From Candidatus Woesearchaeota archaeon (GTDB lineage: Archaea > Nanobdellota > Nanobdellia > SCGC-AAA011-G17 > GW2011-AR18), in the NCBI GenBank assembly GCA_018303515.1, contig JAGVXZ010000018.1, positions 1 through 20,648 of the forward strand: a stretch of DNA of 20,648 nt, given 5' to 3'. The translations under genes and the position numbers were made by a program. Under the pieces are notes generated by a model, which saw only the letters and a list, made by a program, of their open reading frames with translations, made no database searches and was not told the DNA's origin. Of the stretch, positions 6,488 through 15,522 are shown piece after piece (positions within the stretch are counted from its first letter, which is position 1; each line of letters starts with the position of its first letter).

Positions 6488-6961
6488 ATGTTTATGACAG
6501 ATGTGGATATTAGAAAAAGTTATGAAAAATTAAGAGAGAAATATTCTAATTTACCAGAATATGATGTGATGAATATTAATTTTGAATTAGAGTATCTTGA
6601 TAGTGATAATCTGCTTTGTAAAACTATTAGAAGAAGAATGAATGAGAGGTTAATTTTCTTTTGTAGGGTTCTTGAAGGAATTCTTTATCCCCAAAATCAG
6701 ATTAATATGTATGAAAGTGGGTTTTTTGATGAGGAGAAGAAAAATGAATTATCTAAGTTTTATAGAAAATTAATGATCCTGGAAAGAAAGTCTTTACTTT
6801 TGGATGTATCATGTAATGAGAAAGAAGATATTAATCATATTATTGAACTTTTTAATTCATGGCCAGAATTTAAAAAAATTATGAGTGAAGTTGTAATTAA
6901 ATTGCAAGAGATATGGAAATCCGAAGGTAAAACAGAAGATAATAGAGGTTATTTTGGATGA
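6488..6961 (+). CDS. Hypothetical helical protein coupled to adenylate kinase
   Basis: This is an unrecognised 157-residue (or 155, from the ATG at 6494) charged, soluble and probably all-helical protein. Notable segments are YEKLREKYSNLPEYDVM near the N terminus, the basic helix IRRRMNERLIFFCRVLEGIL, and WPEFKKIMSEVVIKLQEIW near the C terminus. It has two isolated cysteines but no zinc-binding pattern. It shows no obvious similarity to the preceding hypothetical protein. The stop overlaps the adenylate kinase ATG by 4 bases (ATGA at 6958), so the two are probably translationally coupled and made in step. This suggests a link to nucleotide metabolism or simply a shared operon; the sequence does not decide. 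Confidence 0.7.
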   Translation: MFMTDVDIRKSYEKLREKYSNLPEYDVMNINFELEYLDSDNLLCKTIRRRMNERLIFFCRVLEGILYPQNQINMYESGFFDEEKKNELSKFYRKLMILERKSLLLDVSCNEKEDINHIIELFNSWPEFKKIMSEVVIKLQEIWKSEGKTEDNRGYFG

Positions 6962-7530
6962 AAATTGTTTTGGTTGGACCACCTGGATCTGGAAAAAGTA
7001 CACAGGGTTTAAAAATTAGGAATGATTTTAATTTTCAAAGAGTTTCAACAGGAGATGTGTTTAGAGAATATTTTAGGGAACATAATGATTTTCAGGGGGT
7101 TTATACAAAACAAAATTTAGATAATGGGGTTCTTTGTAGTGATGAAATCATGAACCAGTTTGTTGCAGATGAAATACTTACCCCTGTAGGTGAAAGATTA
7201 ATTTTAGATGGATATCCAAGAACTTGTGCTCAAGCTAGAGCTTTTGATTTATTAATGAGAAAAAGAGGAGAAAGATATATTATAATTCATTTTAGTTTGA
7301 AAAATGATGATATGATACTTGAAAGAATTTTATTGAGAGGAGAGAAAAGAGAAGATGATTCAGAGAATATTATAAGAGAAAGACTTCAAACTTATAGGAA
7401 AGAAGCAATGACCCTTATCCCAACTTTAATAAAAAATAATCAATTCTTTTTAGAGATTGATGCTTGGCAATCTCCCGAAAATATTTATAATCAAATAAAA
7501 CCTTATTTGCAAGCATTATTAGAAGAATGA
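6958..7530 (+). CDS. adk: Adenylate kinase
   Basis: The enzyme interconverts ATP + AMP and two ADP, balancing cytosolic adenylates. The P-loop GPPGSGKST (7-15), the AMP-binding STGD (30-33), DGYPRT (84-89) and the arginine-rich region RGEKREDD followed by RERLQTYRKE (127-149) are all in the expected order. At 190 residues it is the short form, with a small LID and no four-cysteine zinc site. It is the bacterial/eukaryotic-type NMP kinase, not the divergent archaeal AdkA type, which suggests lateral ancestry or a DPANN-typical variant. It overlaps both its neighbours by 4 bases (6958-6961 and 7527-7530), so it sits in the middle of a coupled operon. A closely related NMP kinase such as UMP/CMP kinase is the main alternative, but the motifs favour adenylate kinase. 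Confidence 0.9.
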   Translation: MKIVLVGPPGSGKSTQGLKIRNDFNFQRVSTGDVFREYFREHNDFQGVYTKQNLDNGVLCSDEIMNQFVADEILTPVGERLILDGYPRTCAQARAFDLLMRKRGERYIIIHFSLKNDDMILERILLRGEKREDDSENIIRERLQTYRKEAMTLIPTLIKNNQFFLEIDAWQSPENIYNQIKPYLQALLEE

Positions 7531-8024
7531 TAGAAGTTCTTAGATTAAGTCATAGGATTGGAAGAGATCCAAGATTAAGTACACATGTGATTTTAACTGC
7601 AAGAGCATTTGGTGCAGAAAAAGTTTATTATTCAGGGGATCATGATAAATCTTTAGAGGATTCAACTGATAAAATAGTTTCAAATTTTGGTGGTCCGTTT
7701 GAGATTGAATATGTTAAGAACCCATTAAAATTAATTGACGATAAGAAAAAAAAGGGTTTTCAAATTGTCCATTTAACAATGTATGGGAAAAACTTTGAAA
7801 AGTTGAAATTGAAAAAAAAAGTTTTAGTTGTTGTAGGATCCGAGAAAGTTGAGAAGGAATTTTATGAAATCTGTGAAAATATATCTGTTGGAAATCAACC
7901 ACATTCTGAAGTTGCTGCACTAGGAGTTTTATTATATAAATTTTTTGGAGTTAAGAAAAAGTTTATGAATCCTAAAATTATTATTGAAGGATTAGAAAAA
8001 GGAAAGAAAATTACTAAAATTTAA
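7527..8024 (+). CDS. trm56: tRNA (cytidine(56)-2'-O)-methyltransferase, SPOUT family
   Basis: aTrm56 methylates the ribose of C56 in the tRNA T loop and is an archaeal marker. The protein opens with the family block VLRLSHRIGRDPRLSTHVILTARAFGA split over residues 4-30, and its knotted SAM-binding C-terminal half holds VVVGSEKV (101-108) and NISVGNQPHSEVAALGVLL (118-136), both diagnostic. The 165-residue length is close to the usual size. Its ATG overlaps the adenylate kinase stop by 4 bases. Both tRNAs in this window have the target C at position 56; in the tRNA-Gly that base lies three bases downstream of the intron. A related SPOUT enzyme of other specificity is unlikely. Confidence 0.93.
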   Translation: MIEVLRLSHRIGRDPRLSTHVILTARAFGAEKVYYSGDHDKSLEDSTDKIVSNFGGPFEIEYVKNPLKLIDDKKKKGFQIVHLTMYGKNFEKLKLKKKVLVVVGSEKVEKEFYEICENISVGNQPHSEVAALGVLLYKFFGVKKKFMNPKIIIEGLEKGKKITKI

Positions 8025-8079
8025 TACCCTATTGAAAAAAGAAAAATTTAAGAAATGCAATGAGTTTCTGGTTCTGTTG

Positions 8080-8832
8080 ATGAAACAAAATATTAAAGAT
8101 GCTTATAACAAATTAGGTCATGAATATTATAAGGCAAGGAAATATAAAAAAGGAATAAGTCATTTTTATAATGAATGTCTTGAAATGCCAACAACTTTGA
8201 GATTATTAGGTAATGTTAAAAGTAAAAAGATTTTGGATGTTGGTTGCGGACCAGGAATTTATGCAAGAATATTAAGTGAAAATGGTGCTAAAGTAAAGGG
8301 GATAGATATTTCTAAAAGATTAATAGAAATTGCAAATAAAGAAGCACCAGAATCAGAATTCACAATTGGTAATGCTGAAGAATTACCTTACAAAGATAAA
8401 GAATTTGATATAGTTATGTCAGCATTAATGCTAGGGCATATTGAAGATTGGAACAAAATCTTTTCAGAGATTAAAAGGGTTCTTAAACACAAAGGAATTT
8501 TTGTATTTTCTATTAATAATCCGATAGTTCTAAAAACTGTGAAAAGGAACTGGTTCTTTAAAACATTTGATGAAATTACAGATTATTTTAACGAAGGGTG
8601 GATACATTCTAAGTGGAGTGGAGAAATTACCGGACAAAAAACATCTACAGTGGTGTCTGAACATCATAAGACTTATGGAACTATCGTAAGGGTAATATTA
8701 AATAATGGATTTGAAATTCTTGATTATGAAGATTCTAAGCCAATACTCTCATCCAAAAAAAATTATCCAAAACAATATATAAAAACAATAAACAGACCTA
8801 ATTTTTGCACTTGGAAAGTTCAAAAGAAATAA
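8080..8832 (+). CDS. Class I SAM-dependent methyltransferase
   Basis: A Rossmann-fold methyltransferase of the UbiE/Methyltransf_11 type. Motif I KILDVGCGPGIYARIL starts about 50 residues from the ATG, motif II is GIDIS, then NAEELPYKDKEFDIVMSALML (motifs III-IV) and IKRVLKHKGIFVFSI. The C-terminal part, with a Trp-rich stretch (RNWFFKTF to HSKWSG) and RPNFCTWKV, probably shapes the substrate site. The substrate cannot be told from sequence. The frame is open to a TTG at 8032, which would add 16 Lys/Phe-rich residues. I prefer the ATG at 8080 because it gives the compact N terminus MKQNIKDAYNKLG usual in this family and a TATA-like AAATTTAAG lies about 30 bases before it. It follows trm56 by 55 bases. 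Confidence 0.83.
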   Translation: MKQNIKDAYNKLGHEYYKARKYKKGISHFYNECLEMPTTLRLLGNVKSKKILDVGCGPGIYARILSENGAKVKGIDISKRLIEIANKEAPESEFTIGNAEELPYKDKEFDIVMSALMLGHIEDWNKIFSEIKRVLKHKGIFVFSINNPIVLKTVKRNWFFKTFDEITDYFNEGWIHSKWSGEITGQKTSTVVSEHHKTYGTIVRVILNNGFEILDYEDSKPILSSKKNYPKQYIKTINRPNFCTWKVQKK

Positions 8833-8846
8833 TTAGAAAAAGAAAA

Positions 8847-8855
8847 GTTTAAAAA
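8847..8855 (+). promoter_or_regulatory. TATA-like box of the large surface protein gene
   Basis: GTTTAAAAA, preceded by a purine-rich AGAAAA that fits a BRE element, is centred about 29 bases before the ATG at 8880. No Shine-Dalgarno site follows, so the mRNA is probably leaderless or nearly so. Confidence 0.55.
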
Positions 8856-8879
8856 TAAAGAATTCTAAGTTTGTAAATA

Positions 8880-11498
8880 ATGGAGAGAGGTGTTGTATTT
8901 GTATTAGTGATTGTTTTGCTTAGTGTTTCTGTTTTTGCACATGAACTGAGTTTAAGTCTGGAGAGTGAAGAAATAGGAAATGGGCAACCAGTTTTAGGAA
9001 CTGTTACAATCGATTTTGATGGGAGAGTAGATTTAGAGAGTAATGTTGAAGTTTATATTGATGATGAATTAGTTGGTACTTATCCAATAAGTGAACTTTT
9101 AAAAGATAAGGTCTATGAAGTCTTGCCTCCTGTGATGGGAACTGTAGGAAGAGAGTATAATGAACAGGATTTTGATTTTTCATCTGAAGGGGTAAAGATT
9201 TTTGGAATTAATGTAACTTCTGATGTTTATACAAAAAGAGATTTTAGAGAGATAAATAGTTTTTCTATGAAGTTAGAAGGAAAGAGTAAATCTGGAAAAT
9301 TTCCAACTTCTGTGAGTGTAGATATTGGTTATGATAATAAAACTGAATATACTTATGTTGGAACACCAAAAATAGGATTTATTAATTTAAAAAGTGATTA
9401 TGTAAAACCAAGTGCTCAAACTAGAGAGAAATTTATTGGAGAAGGAGATATGTTTTGTCAGGAAGTGGAATTAGAACCAAGTACAAGATATTCTGTTAAA
9501 GCAAATGTTAAGAAAGAATCAGCTAATGTTAAGTTGTTTGGTGCAATATTAGATGATGCAAGGATGAGACCTGTGGATGTAGAAGATTGTAACCCTACAT
9601 CTGATGAGATTAGATGTTGTGAATTAGGGGTTCAAAACAGTATGCAAGAAGTAAGTTGTACATATGATCTTAAGGTTGAAACAAAAAAGAAAGGGTATGT
9701 ATGTGTATTTCCAAAGGGGGATAGTGAAGATGAGCATTGGTTTAGAATAAAATCAGATACAGATTCTTCTGTAAATACAGGATATATTAATGGAAGGAAA
9801 AATGCTTTAGATTCTTATATTTTTGCTGCATATAGAGATTATGAAAAGGAATTAAATGGTGTTAAAATTATAAGTTCTAGTGAGGATGATAAAGATCCGT
9901 TTATTCTTGCTTTAGAAAGAGCAAAGAGAAATTGTGGTGATAGTTGTGTTATCCCTATTGCAATTTCAAGTTTAACTAAGGGAATTGTAAAAATGAGTGA
10001 TTTAAGTTTAGATATAATTTTAGGTGGTGCAGGTGAGGTAATAAGTTCATTCCAAGATATGCAAATAAGAGGTAGTGGTGCACTTTATGATGGAGAGTTG
10101 GAATTAGATTTATCCAAAACTTATACTAAGGCACCTTCAAGAAGATATAGAGATTATTATATTTATGTAGTGTTAGAGGGATCTGAGAGTGATGAGGTTT
10201 CATTTACTACTATTGAAGCACCTGAACCTAATCTTGATGTTTCTTCTAAGAAGGTTGGTGTGAACCAAGATGTATTGTTTGATGTTAGGGATGCTGATTC
10301 AGATTCTGATATTATAAGTTATTCTTGGGATTTTGGGGATGGGACACAAGGAACAGGATCTGTTGCCGTACATAAATATACAAAACCTGGAAATTATATA
10401 GTAATTGTTAAAATAAGGGATCAAGAAGGGCATGTTGGAACTGAAGCTGTGAAAATTGTTGTAGAAGGGGAAGTAGAAGAAGCACCAAAAGATTTTGGAG
10501 AAAAATTGAATAAAGCAATTACTGATGTTGAGACTGCTATCTCTTCTTTATCTTCATATGATTCTGAAGCTGTGGAAATATTGGGATTATCTGAACAAAT
10601 GAATAATGCACATTCAAGTTTACTTTTAATTAAGAGTGGGGCTAATGGAACAAGTAATGAAAGTAGTCTTTCTAAAGAAACTGCATTAAATGGAATTTTA
10701 AGTACTGCTGTTAAAAATCTGGAAATTCAAAGTACAAGTTTTGATGGAAAAATTAATAGTTTGGATTTAGTTCCGAGTGCAATAGAGTTGATGAGAGGTG
10801 AAATTACTGAGGTTGGTTATGAGAAACAATTATTTTTGGCACAAAGAAATATTGTTGTTAATTCTGGAGCGAAATATGTTACTGTTACATATTTATCAGG
10901 AAATGAAGATAAGTTTGTTATAATCAAAAAAGAGATAACTGGCTTTGGAGATGTTTATGAATTGATGCCTTTTGGGATTAATGTTAGAGAGGTTTTAACT
11001 CCGGGGCATAGTGAAATTGGAACTAATATGCTTAAATTTTCCGGGGTTCAAAGAGTAAGTTATATTATTGAAGAAGCAGATATGACATTAATAAGTAAAA
11101 TTAAAAGTTTAGTTGTACCACTTGACCTTTCTTCTTTTGAAGTTAGTGATGAACCTGAAATATTAGATGATTTGTTTTCATGTGGTGATAATATCTGTGC
11201 AAGAGGATTTGAGGATCAAGATAGTTGTCCTAGTGATTGTGCTAAAGGATTTCCTTGGTGGATAATTGTTGTAGGTTTATTACTCATATCTGGAGGACTA
11301 TTTTATATTTATAAATATAAGGGACCTGGTAATTTAAATTCAAGTAAATCTTTATTTAAAAAACCGGAAGATAAATTGGCTTTAAAAAAATTTATTAGAG
11401 ACTCCTTAGGAAAAAGAATTCAAAGAGAACAAATAATTCTTGCTTTAAAAAAGAAAGGGTGGACGGAAGCACAGATAAGAGAAGGTTTTAAACCTTAA
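8880..11498 (+). CDS. Membrane-anchored surface protein with PKD domain and Cys-rich motif
   Basis: A secreted 872-residue protein. Residues 1-20 are a signal peptide ending VFA before His21. A long beta-rich ectodomain follows with several Cys (around 190-275 and 350). At about 447-527 lies a PKD-type immunoglobulin-like domain with its hallmark YSWDFGDGT. Next comes a helical stretch (about 535-620), a second beta region, and a CGDNIC...DQDSCPSDC motif (about 767-788) of the kind that precedes membrane anchors in DPANN surface proteins. One membrane helix (about 790-811) and a basic cytosolic tail end the protein, with the helical motif FIRDSLGKRIQREQIILALKKKGW. The role is likely adhesion, envelope structure or cell-cell contact; no catalytic motif is seen. 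It has its own promoter and no partner gene, and its external cysteines could be substrates of the redox operon. Confidence 0.8.
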   Translation: MERGVVFVLVIVLLSVSVFAHELSLSLESEEIGNGQPVLGTVTIDFDGRVDLESNVEVYIDDELVGTYPISELLKDKVYEVLPPVMGTVGREYNEQDFDFSSEGVKIFGINVTSDVYTKRDFREINSFSMKLEGKSKSGKFPTSVSVDIGYDNKTEYTYVGTPKIGFINLKSDYVKPSAQTREKFIGEGDMFCQEVELEPSTRYSVKANVKKESANVKLFGAILDDARMRPVDVEDCNPTSDEIRCCELGVQNSMQEVSCTYDLKVETKKKGYVCVFPKGDSEDEHWFRIKSDTDSSVNTGYINGRKNALDSYIFAAYRDYEKELNGVKIISSSEDDKDPFILALERAKRNCGDSCVIPIAISSLTKGIVKMSDLSLDIILGGAGEVISSFQDMQIRGSGALYDGELELDLSKTYTKAPSRRYRDYYIYVVLEGSESDEVSFTTIEAPEPNLDVSSKKVGVNQDVLFDVRDADSDSDIISYSWDFGDGTQGTGSVAVHKYTKPGNYIVIVKIRDQEGHVGTEAVKIVVEGEVEEAPKDFGEKLNKAITDVETAISSLSSYDSEAVEILGLSEQMNNAHSSLLLIKSGANGTSNESSLSKETALNGILSTAVKNLEIQSTSFDGKINSLDLVPSAIELMRGEITEVGYEKQLFLAQRNIVVNSGAKYVTVTYLSGNEDKFVIIKKEITGFGDVYELMPFGINVREVLTPGHSEIGTNMLKFSGVQRVSYIIEEADMTLISKIKSLVVPLDLSSFEVSDEPEILDDLFSCGDNICARGFEDQDSCPSDCAKGFPWWIIVVGLLLISGGLFYIYKYKGPGNLNSSKSLFKKPEDKLALKKFIRDSLGKRIQREQIILALKKKGWTEAQIREGFKP

Positions 11499-11584
11499 GT
11501 TAGATAAGAGGTTTTAATTTCAGAGTTTATATGTTCTTTGCATCCATTAAATTGATGTTTCTTTCTTCATATTTTATGTTTAAT

Positions 11585-14158
11585 TTATTCACTTAAAATG
11601 GGTTCTTTAAATAATACTTTCTTTAATTGCATAATAATAAACACGGAACTTGAAACTAAAATTATTAAACCCCAATCTAATAATGTCAAAGGGACTGTTT
11701 TAAACAAACCATTTAAACCATAGATTACTAAAATTTGCAATATGAATGAAATTAAAACAGAACCAACTAAAAACTTATTATTTAGTGTTTCTTTTAAAGG
11801 AACATTTCTACAGTTAAAAACATTAAACATTTGGAACATTACTAAGGTGGTAAAGGCTATTGATTGAGCATAAATTAAATCTCCCTTGTTAATATACCAA
11901 ACGAATAATGAAAGTGTTCCTATACATGCTAAAATACCAGGAATTATTAAATTAAAAAGTTCTTTTTTTTCAATTATATTGTTTTTAGGATTTCTTGGTT
12001 TACTTTTCATTACACTTTCTGAAATTGGATCTTCAGTTAACGCTAATGCAGGTAATCCATCTGTAATCAAATTAATCCATAAAATATGAATAGCTAATAA
12101 TGGTAAAGGTAACCCAAAGAGAATTCCAATAAAAAGCACTAATAATTCACCTAAATTACTGGAAAAAAGATAAATTATAAATTTTTTTAGGTTATTAAAA
12201 ATTCCTCTTCCTTCTTTAATAGCATTAACAATTGTACTAAAATTATTATCCAAGAGTATCATATCGGAGGCTTCTTTAGCAACATCAGAACCAGAGCCTA
12301 CTGCCGTACCTATATCAGCATACTTTAGTGCTGGGGCGTCATTAATACCATCTCCAGTCATTGCAACTATTTCTCCTTGATCTTGTAAGAGAGTTAAAAT
12401 TCTTACTTTATGTATTGGAGTTACTCTTGCAAATATAGAAACTTGTTCTAATGATTGAATTAATTGTTTATCAGAGAGATGTTCAAGTTCTTCACCGATA
12501 ATAACCTTACCATTAATCCCAATTAATTTTCCTATTGCTTCGGCTGTTAATGCATGATCACCAGTAATCATTATCACCCTTATTCCTGCAGTTTTACATT
12601 CTTCAATAGATTTCTTTACTTCTTCTCTTGGAGGATCAATCATTGCCATTAAACCTACAAAAACCAAGTCACTCTCTTTATCACTTTTTGAGTATGCAAA
12701 GCCTAAAACTCTAAGTGTTTTTTTTGCCATATTCTCATACTGGAAAAGAATATTTGATTTTTGTTTAGAATCCATTAATCTTATTTGATTTTTATTTATA
12801 ATATATTTACATCTAGAGAGAATTATTTCTGGAGCACCCTTCATATATAAAATATTTTTACCTTTTACTTCATTTATTGTTTTCATAAATTTGTTATCAG
12901 GAGTGAATGGTACTTCAGAAATTCTCTTATAATTATAGATTAAGTTTGCTTTTTTAGCCGCAATTAAAATTGCTTTCTCCGTTGGATTAGATGAATTCTC
13001 TAATGTTGCATTATTACATATTGAGGCAACCTCAAAAATCTTGTAGAAATCTTTTGGATTAATTCTTTTATTTTCATAAATAAAATCTCCTTTAAATTCA
13101 TATCCAACCCCCGTAACTTCTATAAGCTGATTATTAGAATAAATATGGGTAACGGTCATTTCATTTTTTGTTAATGTTCCTGTCTTATCTGAACAAATTA
13201 CTGTTGTAGAACCTAGTGTTTCAACAGAAGGTAATTTCCTAATTAATGCTTTTTGTTTTACAAGTTTTTGTGCTCCTAATGCTAATGAAATTGTAATTAC
13301 CGCAGGTAAACCCTCTGGTATTGCAGCCACTGCTAAGGCAATAATACTTAAAAAAAGTTCGGAAATTTCAAAACCGCGTATTAATCCAATACCGAATGTA
13401 ATAAGACAAATTATTAAGATAGTATATGTAATATTCTTACCCAATTTATTAAGTTTAATTTGTAATGGAGTTTGTTTTGTTTTTGCTTCTTTTAATTGTG
13501 TAGCAATTTTTCCAAGTTCTGTATTTATTCCAGTACTAATGACTATAGCTTTAGCATGACCTAGTGTTACGGTAGTTCCGGAGAATAACATATTATTTTG
13601 GTTTGAAATGATACATTCGGAATTTATAATTTGGTCAGTTTTATGTACGGATGTTGATTCTCCAGTTAAGGAAGATTCATCAATCTCTAATGCAAAACTT
13701 TCAATTATTCTTGCATCGGCTGGAACAAAGTTTCCTTCTTGAAGAATAATTATATCACCTGGAACTAATGATGTAGCTAAAACTTCTTTGATTTTTCCAT
13801 CTCTTAAAACAGTTGCTAAAGGTTTTTGCATACTTTTTAAAGCTGCAATTGCTCTTTCAGCCTTGTATTCTTGAACATATCCAAAGATGGCATTTAATAT
13901 TAGAATGAAAGTAATAATAAAACCATCAGTCCATTCTTTTAATAAAAAAGAAATTAATGCGGCAACAATTAAAATATATATAATGAAACTTTTGAATTGT
14001 CCAAAAAATAATTTTAGTTTTGAAATGGAATTATCTTGTGGTAAGATATTTTCTCCAAATTTATACTGCCTTTTAGTAATTTCTTGTCTTGTTAACCCAT
14101 TCATTGAAGAATTTAATAATTTTAAAGTTTCTTTTACAGTTTTTTGATAATACATCAT
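11585..14158 (-). CDS. P-type ATPase, IIA class (Ca2+ or Mn2+ pump)
   Basis: This pump couples ATP hydrolysis to cation transport across the membrane. All motors are intact: TGES (165-168), the phosphorylated Asp324 in SDKTGTLT, KGAPE (440-444) of the nucleotide domain, TGDHALT (532-538) and TGDGINDAP (601-609). The membrane part has the SERCA-like site II residues: PEGLP in M4 (281-285), Asn668 and Glu671 in SSNLGEL of M5, and Asn696 and Asp700 in NLITDGLP of M6. This favours a one-site Ca2+/Mn2+ pump of the PMR1 type; Na+ export is an alternative within this class. At 857 residues the length is usual for the short forms. Translation could begin at either of two adjacent Met codons (14158 or 14155). 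A TATA-like box lies about 24 bases upstream, and no partner gene is seen. Confidence 0.93.
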   Translation of the reverse strand: MMYYQKTVKETLKLLNSSMNGLTRQEITKRQYKFGENILPQDNSISKLKLFFGQFKSFIIYILIVAALISFLLKEWTDGFIITFILILNAIFGYVQEYKAERAIAALKSMQKPLATVLRDGKIKEVLATSLVPGDIIILQEGNFVPADARIIESFALEIDESSLTGESTSVHKTDQIINSECIISNQNNMLFSGTTVTLGHAKAIVISTGINTELGKIATQLKEAKTKQTPLQIKLNKLGKNITYTILIICLITFGIGLIRGFEISELFLSIIALAVAAIPEGLPAVITISLALGAQKLVKQKALIRKLPSVETLGSTTVICSDKTGTLTKNEMTVTHIYSNNQLIEVTGVGYEFKGDFIYENKRINPKDFYKIFEVASICNNATLENSSNPTEKAILIAAKKANLIYNYKRISEVPFTPDNKFMKTINEVKGKNILYMKGAPEIILSRCKYIINKNQIRLMDSKQKSNILFQYENMAKKTLRVLGFAYSKSDKESDLVFVGLMAMIDPPREEVKKSIEECKTAGIRVIMITGDHALTAEAIGKLIGINGKVIIGEELEHLSDKQLIQSLEQVSIFARVTPIHKVRILTLLQDQGEIVAMTGDGINDAPALKYADIGTAVGSGSDVAKEASDMILLDNNFSTIVNAIKEGRGIFNNLKKFIIYLFSSNLGELLVLFIGILFGLPLPLLAIHILWINLITDGLPALALTEDPISESVMKSKPRNPKNNIIEKKELFNLIIPGILACIGTLSLFVWYINKGDLIYAQSIAFTTLVMFQMFNVFNCRNVPLKETLNNKFLVGSVLISFILQILVIYGLNGLFKTVPLTLLDWGLIILVSSSVFIIMQLKKVLFKEPILSE

Positions 14159-14173
14159 TTAGATAAGTTAATT

Positions 14174-14186
14174 TTTATATTTAAAA
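14174..14186 (-). promoter_or_regulatory. TATA-like box of the P-type ATPase gene
   Basis: On the minus strand the segment reads TTTAAATATAAAA, centred roughly 22 bases before the ATG at 14158, in the short intergenic gap after the sugar dehydrogenase gene. Confidence 0.45.
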
Positions 14187-15491
14187 TTATGGTCTTCCGA
14201 TGGAGTCATATTTGAAACCTATTTTTCTCATTCTCTCTGGATTCCATAAATTTCTAGAATCGATTATAACTTTAGGATCTTTCATTAATTTAAAAATTTT
14301 TTCAAAATCTGGATTTCGAAACTGGTTCCATTCTGTCATTAAGATAATTGCATGAGAGCCTTCAATTGCATCGTAAATAGATTCGGTATATTTTATAGAA
14401 TCATCTGAGAGTATTTTTTTAAAGTTGGGCATCCCTTGGGGATCATATACATTGATAATTGTACCATGAGATATTAATCTTTTAACTAAATCTATTGAAG
14501 GTGATTCTCTAACATCATCAGTATTAGCTTTAAATGATAATCCTAAAACCGTAATTGTTTTTCCTGTAATTGGACCAAGCAAATTTTTTAGTTTATTAAA
14601 TGGTACTTGTTTTTGTAGAATGTTTCTCTCTAAAACTGCTTGTAACATAACAGGATTTATGCTTGATCCAGTATAAGCTAAAGCACTAACATCTTTTGGA
14701 AAACATGAACCACCAAATCCCGGACCAGGGAATAAAAACTCTTTTCCAATTCTTTTATCAGAACCAATGCCTTCACGGATTTTAGTTATATCAGCACCGT
14801 AAATATCGGCAATTGCGGAAATTTCATTCATCATTGAGACTCTTGAAGCTAACATTGAGTTTGCAGCATACTTCGTTAATTCCGAAGTCACTCTTGACAT
14901 AACGATTATTTTATTTAAATCCTTTCTTCCATAAGGTTCAAATAATTCTTTTAACTTCTCTTCAGAATAAAACTCATTACAACCTAAAACAATCCTTTCT
15001 GGTTTTTGGAAATCTTCTATTGCTCTACCTTCTGCTAAAAACTCTGGTACAGAGGCAACATAAAACTTTTTATTTGTTTTATTTTTAATTATTTCCTCAA
15101 TTTTTGTTCCAGTGTTAGGAGGAACTGTACTTTTACAAGCAATGATTTTATTATCAGTATTTATATATTTACCAACTTCTTCGGCTGCTTTAAAAATAGA
15201 AGTTAAATTTGCTTCTCCGTTATCTGATTGTGGTGTGTTTACTGCTAAAAAAATTATTTCAGAATTTTCTACTGCTTCCTTTAAGTTAAGGGTAAATTTC
15301 AATCTTTTAGCTTTTATATTTTCTTTAACAAGTTCTGATAACCCTGGTTCGTAGATGGGAATAATACCACTATTTAATTTTTCAATAATTTCTGGATTAA
15401 TATCAACACAAATCACATCATTACCTAGATTTGCAATACATGTTCCTGAAACCAAACCAACATAACCACATCCAACTATTGCAATTTTCAT
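14187..15491 (-). CDS. ugd: UDP-glucose/GDP-mannose dehydrogenase family protein (likely UDP-glucose 6-dehydrogenase)
   Basis: Such enzymes oxidise the C6 alcohol of a nucleotide sugar twice with NAD+, giving a uronic acid donor such as UDP-glucuronate. Residues 3-14 hold the NAD-binding GCGYVG. SVPEFLAEGRAIED (147-160) and ELTKYAANS (204-212, with Lys207 and Asn211) line the active site. The nucleophile is Cys263 in GFGGSCFPKD, with Asp267 completing it. VLGLSFKANTDDVRESPS marks the C-terminal UDP-binding domain. The 434-residue length is typical. The neighbouring epimerase and the absence of other glycan genes fit a small nucleotide-sugar unit feeding surface glycosylation or protein N-glycosylation. 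UDP-glucose is the best guess for substrate; UDP-ManNAc or GDP-mannose cannot be excluded. Confidence 0.92.
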   Translation of the reverse strand: MKIAIVGCGYVGLVSGTCIANLGNDVICVDINPEIIEKLNSGIIPIYEPGLSELVKENIKAKRLKFTLNLKEAVENSEIIFLAVNTPQSDNGEANLTSIFKAAEEVGKYINTDNKIIACKSTVPPNTGTKIEEIIKNKTNKKFYVASVPEFLAEGRAIEDFQKPERIVLGCNEFYSEEKLKELFEPYGRKDLNKIIVMSRVTSELTKYAANSMLASRVSMMNEISAIADIYGADITKIREGIGSDKRIGKEFLFPGPGFGGSCFPKDVSALAYTGSSINPVMLQAVLERNILQKQVPFNKLKNLLGPITGKTITVLGLSFKANTDDVRESPSIDLVKRLISHGTIINVYDPQGMPNFKKILSDDSIKYTESIYDAIEGSHAIILMTEWNQFRNPDFEKIFKLMKDPKVIIDSRNLWNPERMRKIGFKYDSIGRP

Positions 15492-15512
15492 AAAAAAGGG
15501 GAGTTTTTAAGT

Positions 15513-15522
15513 GTTATAAAGA
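15513..15522 (-). promoter_or_regulatory. TATA-like box of the sugar dehydrogenase gene
   Basis: On the minus strand this reads TCTTTATAAC, centred about 26 bases before the ATG at 15491 and lying just after the stop of the epimerase gene. The dehydrogenase may therefore be transcribed alone as well as by read-through. Confidence 0.45.

Noticed and set aside
11499..11584. Structured RNA or regulatory element between the convergent surface-protein and ATPase genes
   Set aside because: The gap is only 86 bases, T-rich on the plus strand, and I see no convincing stem. It is probably just transcription termination sequence.
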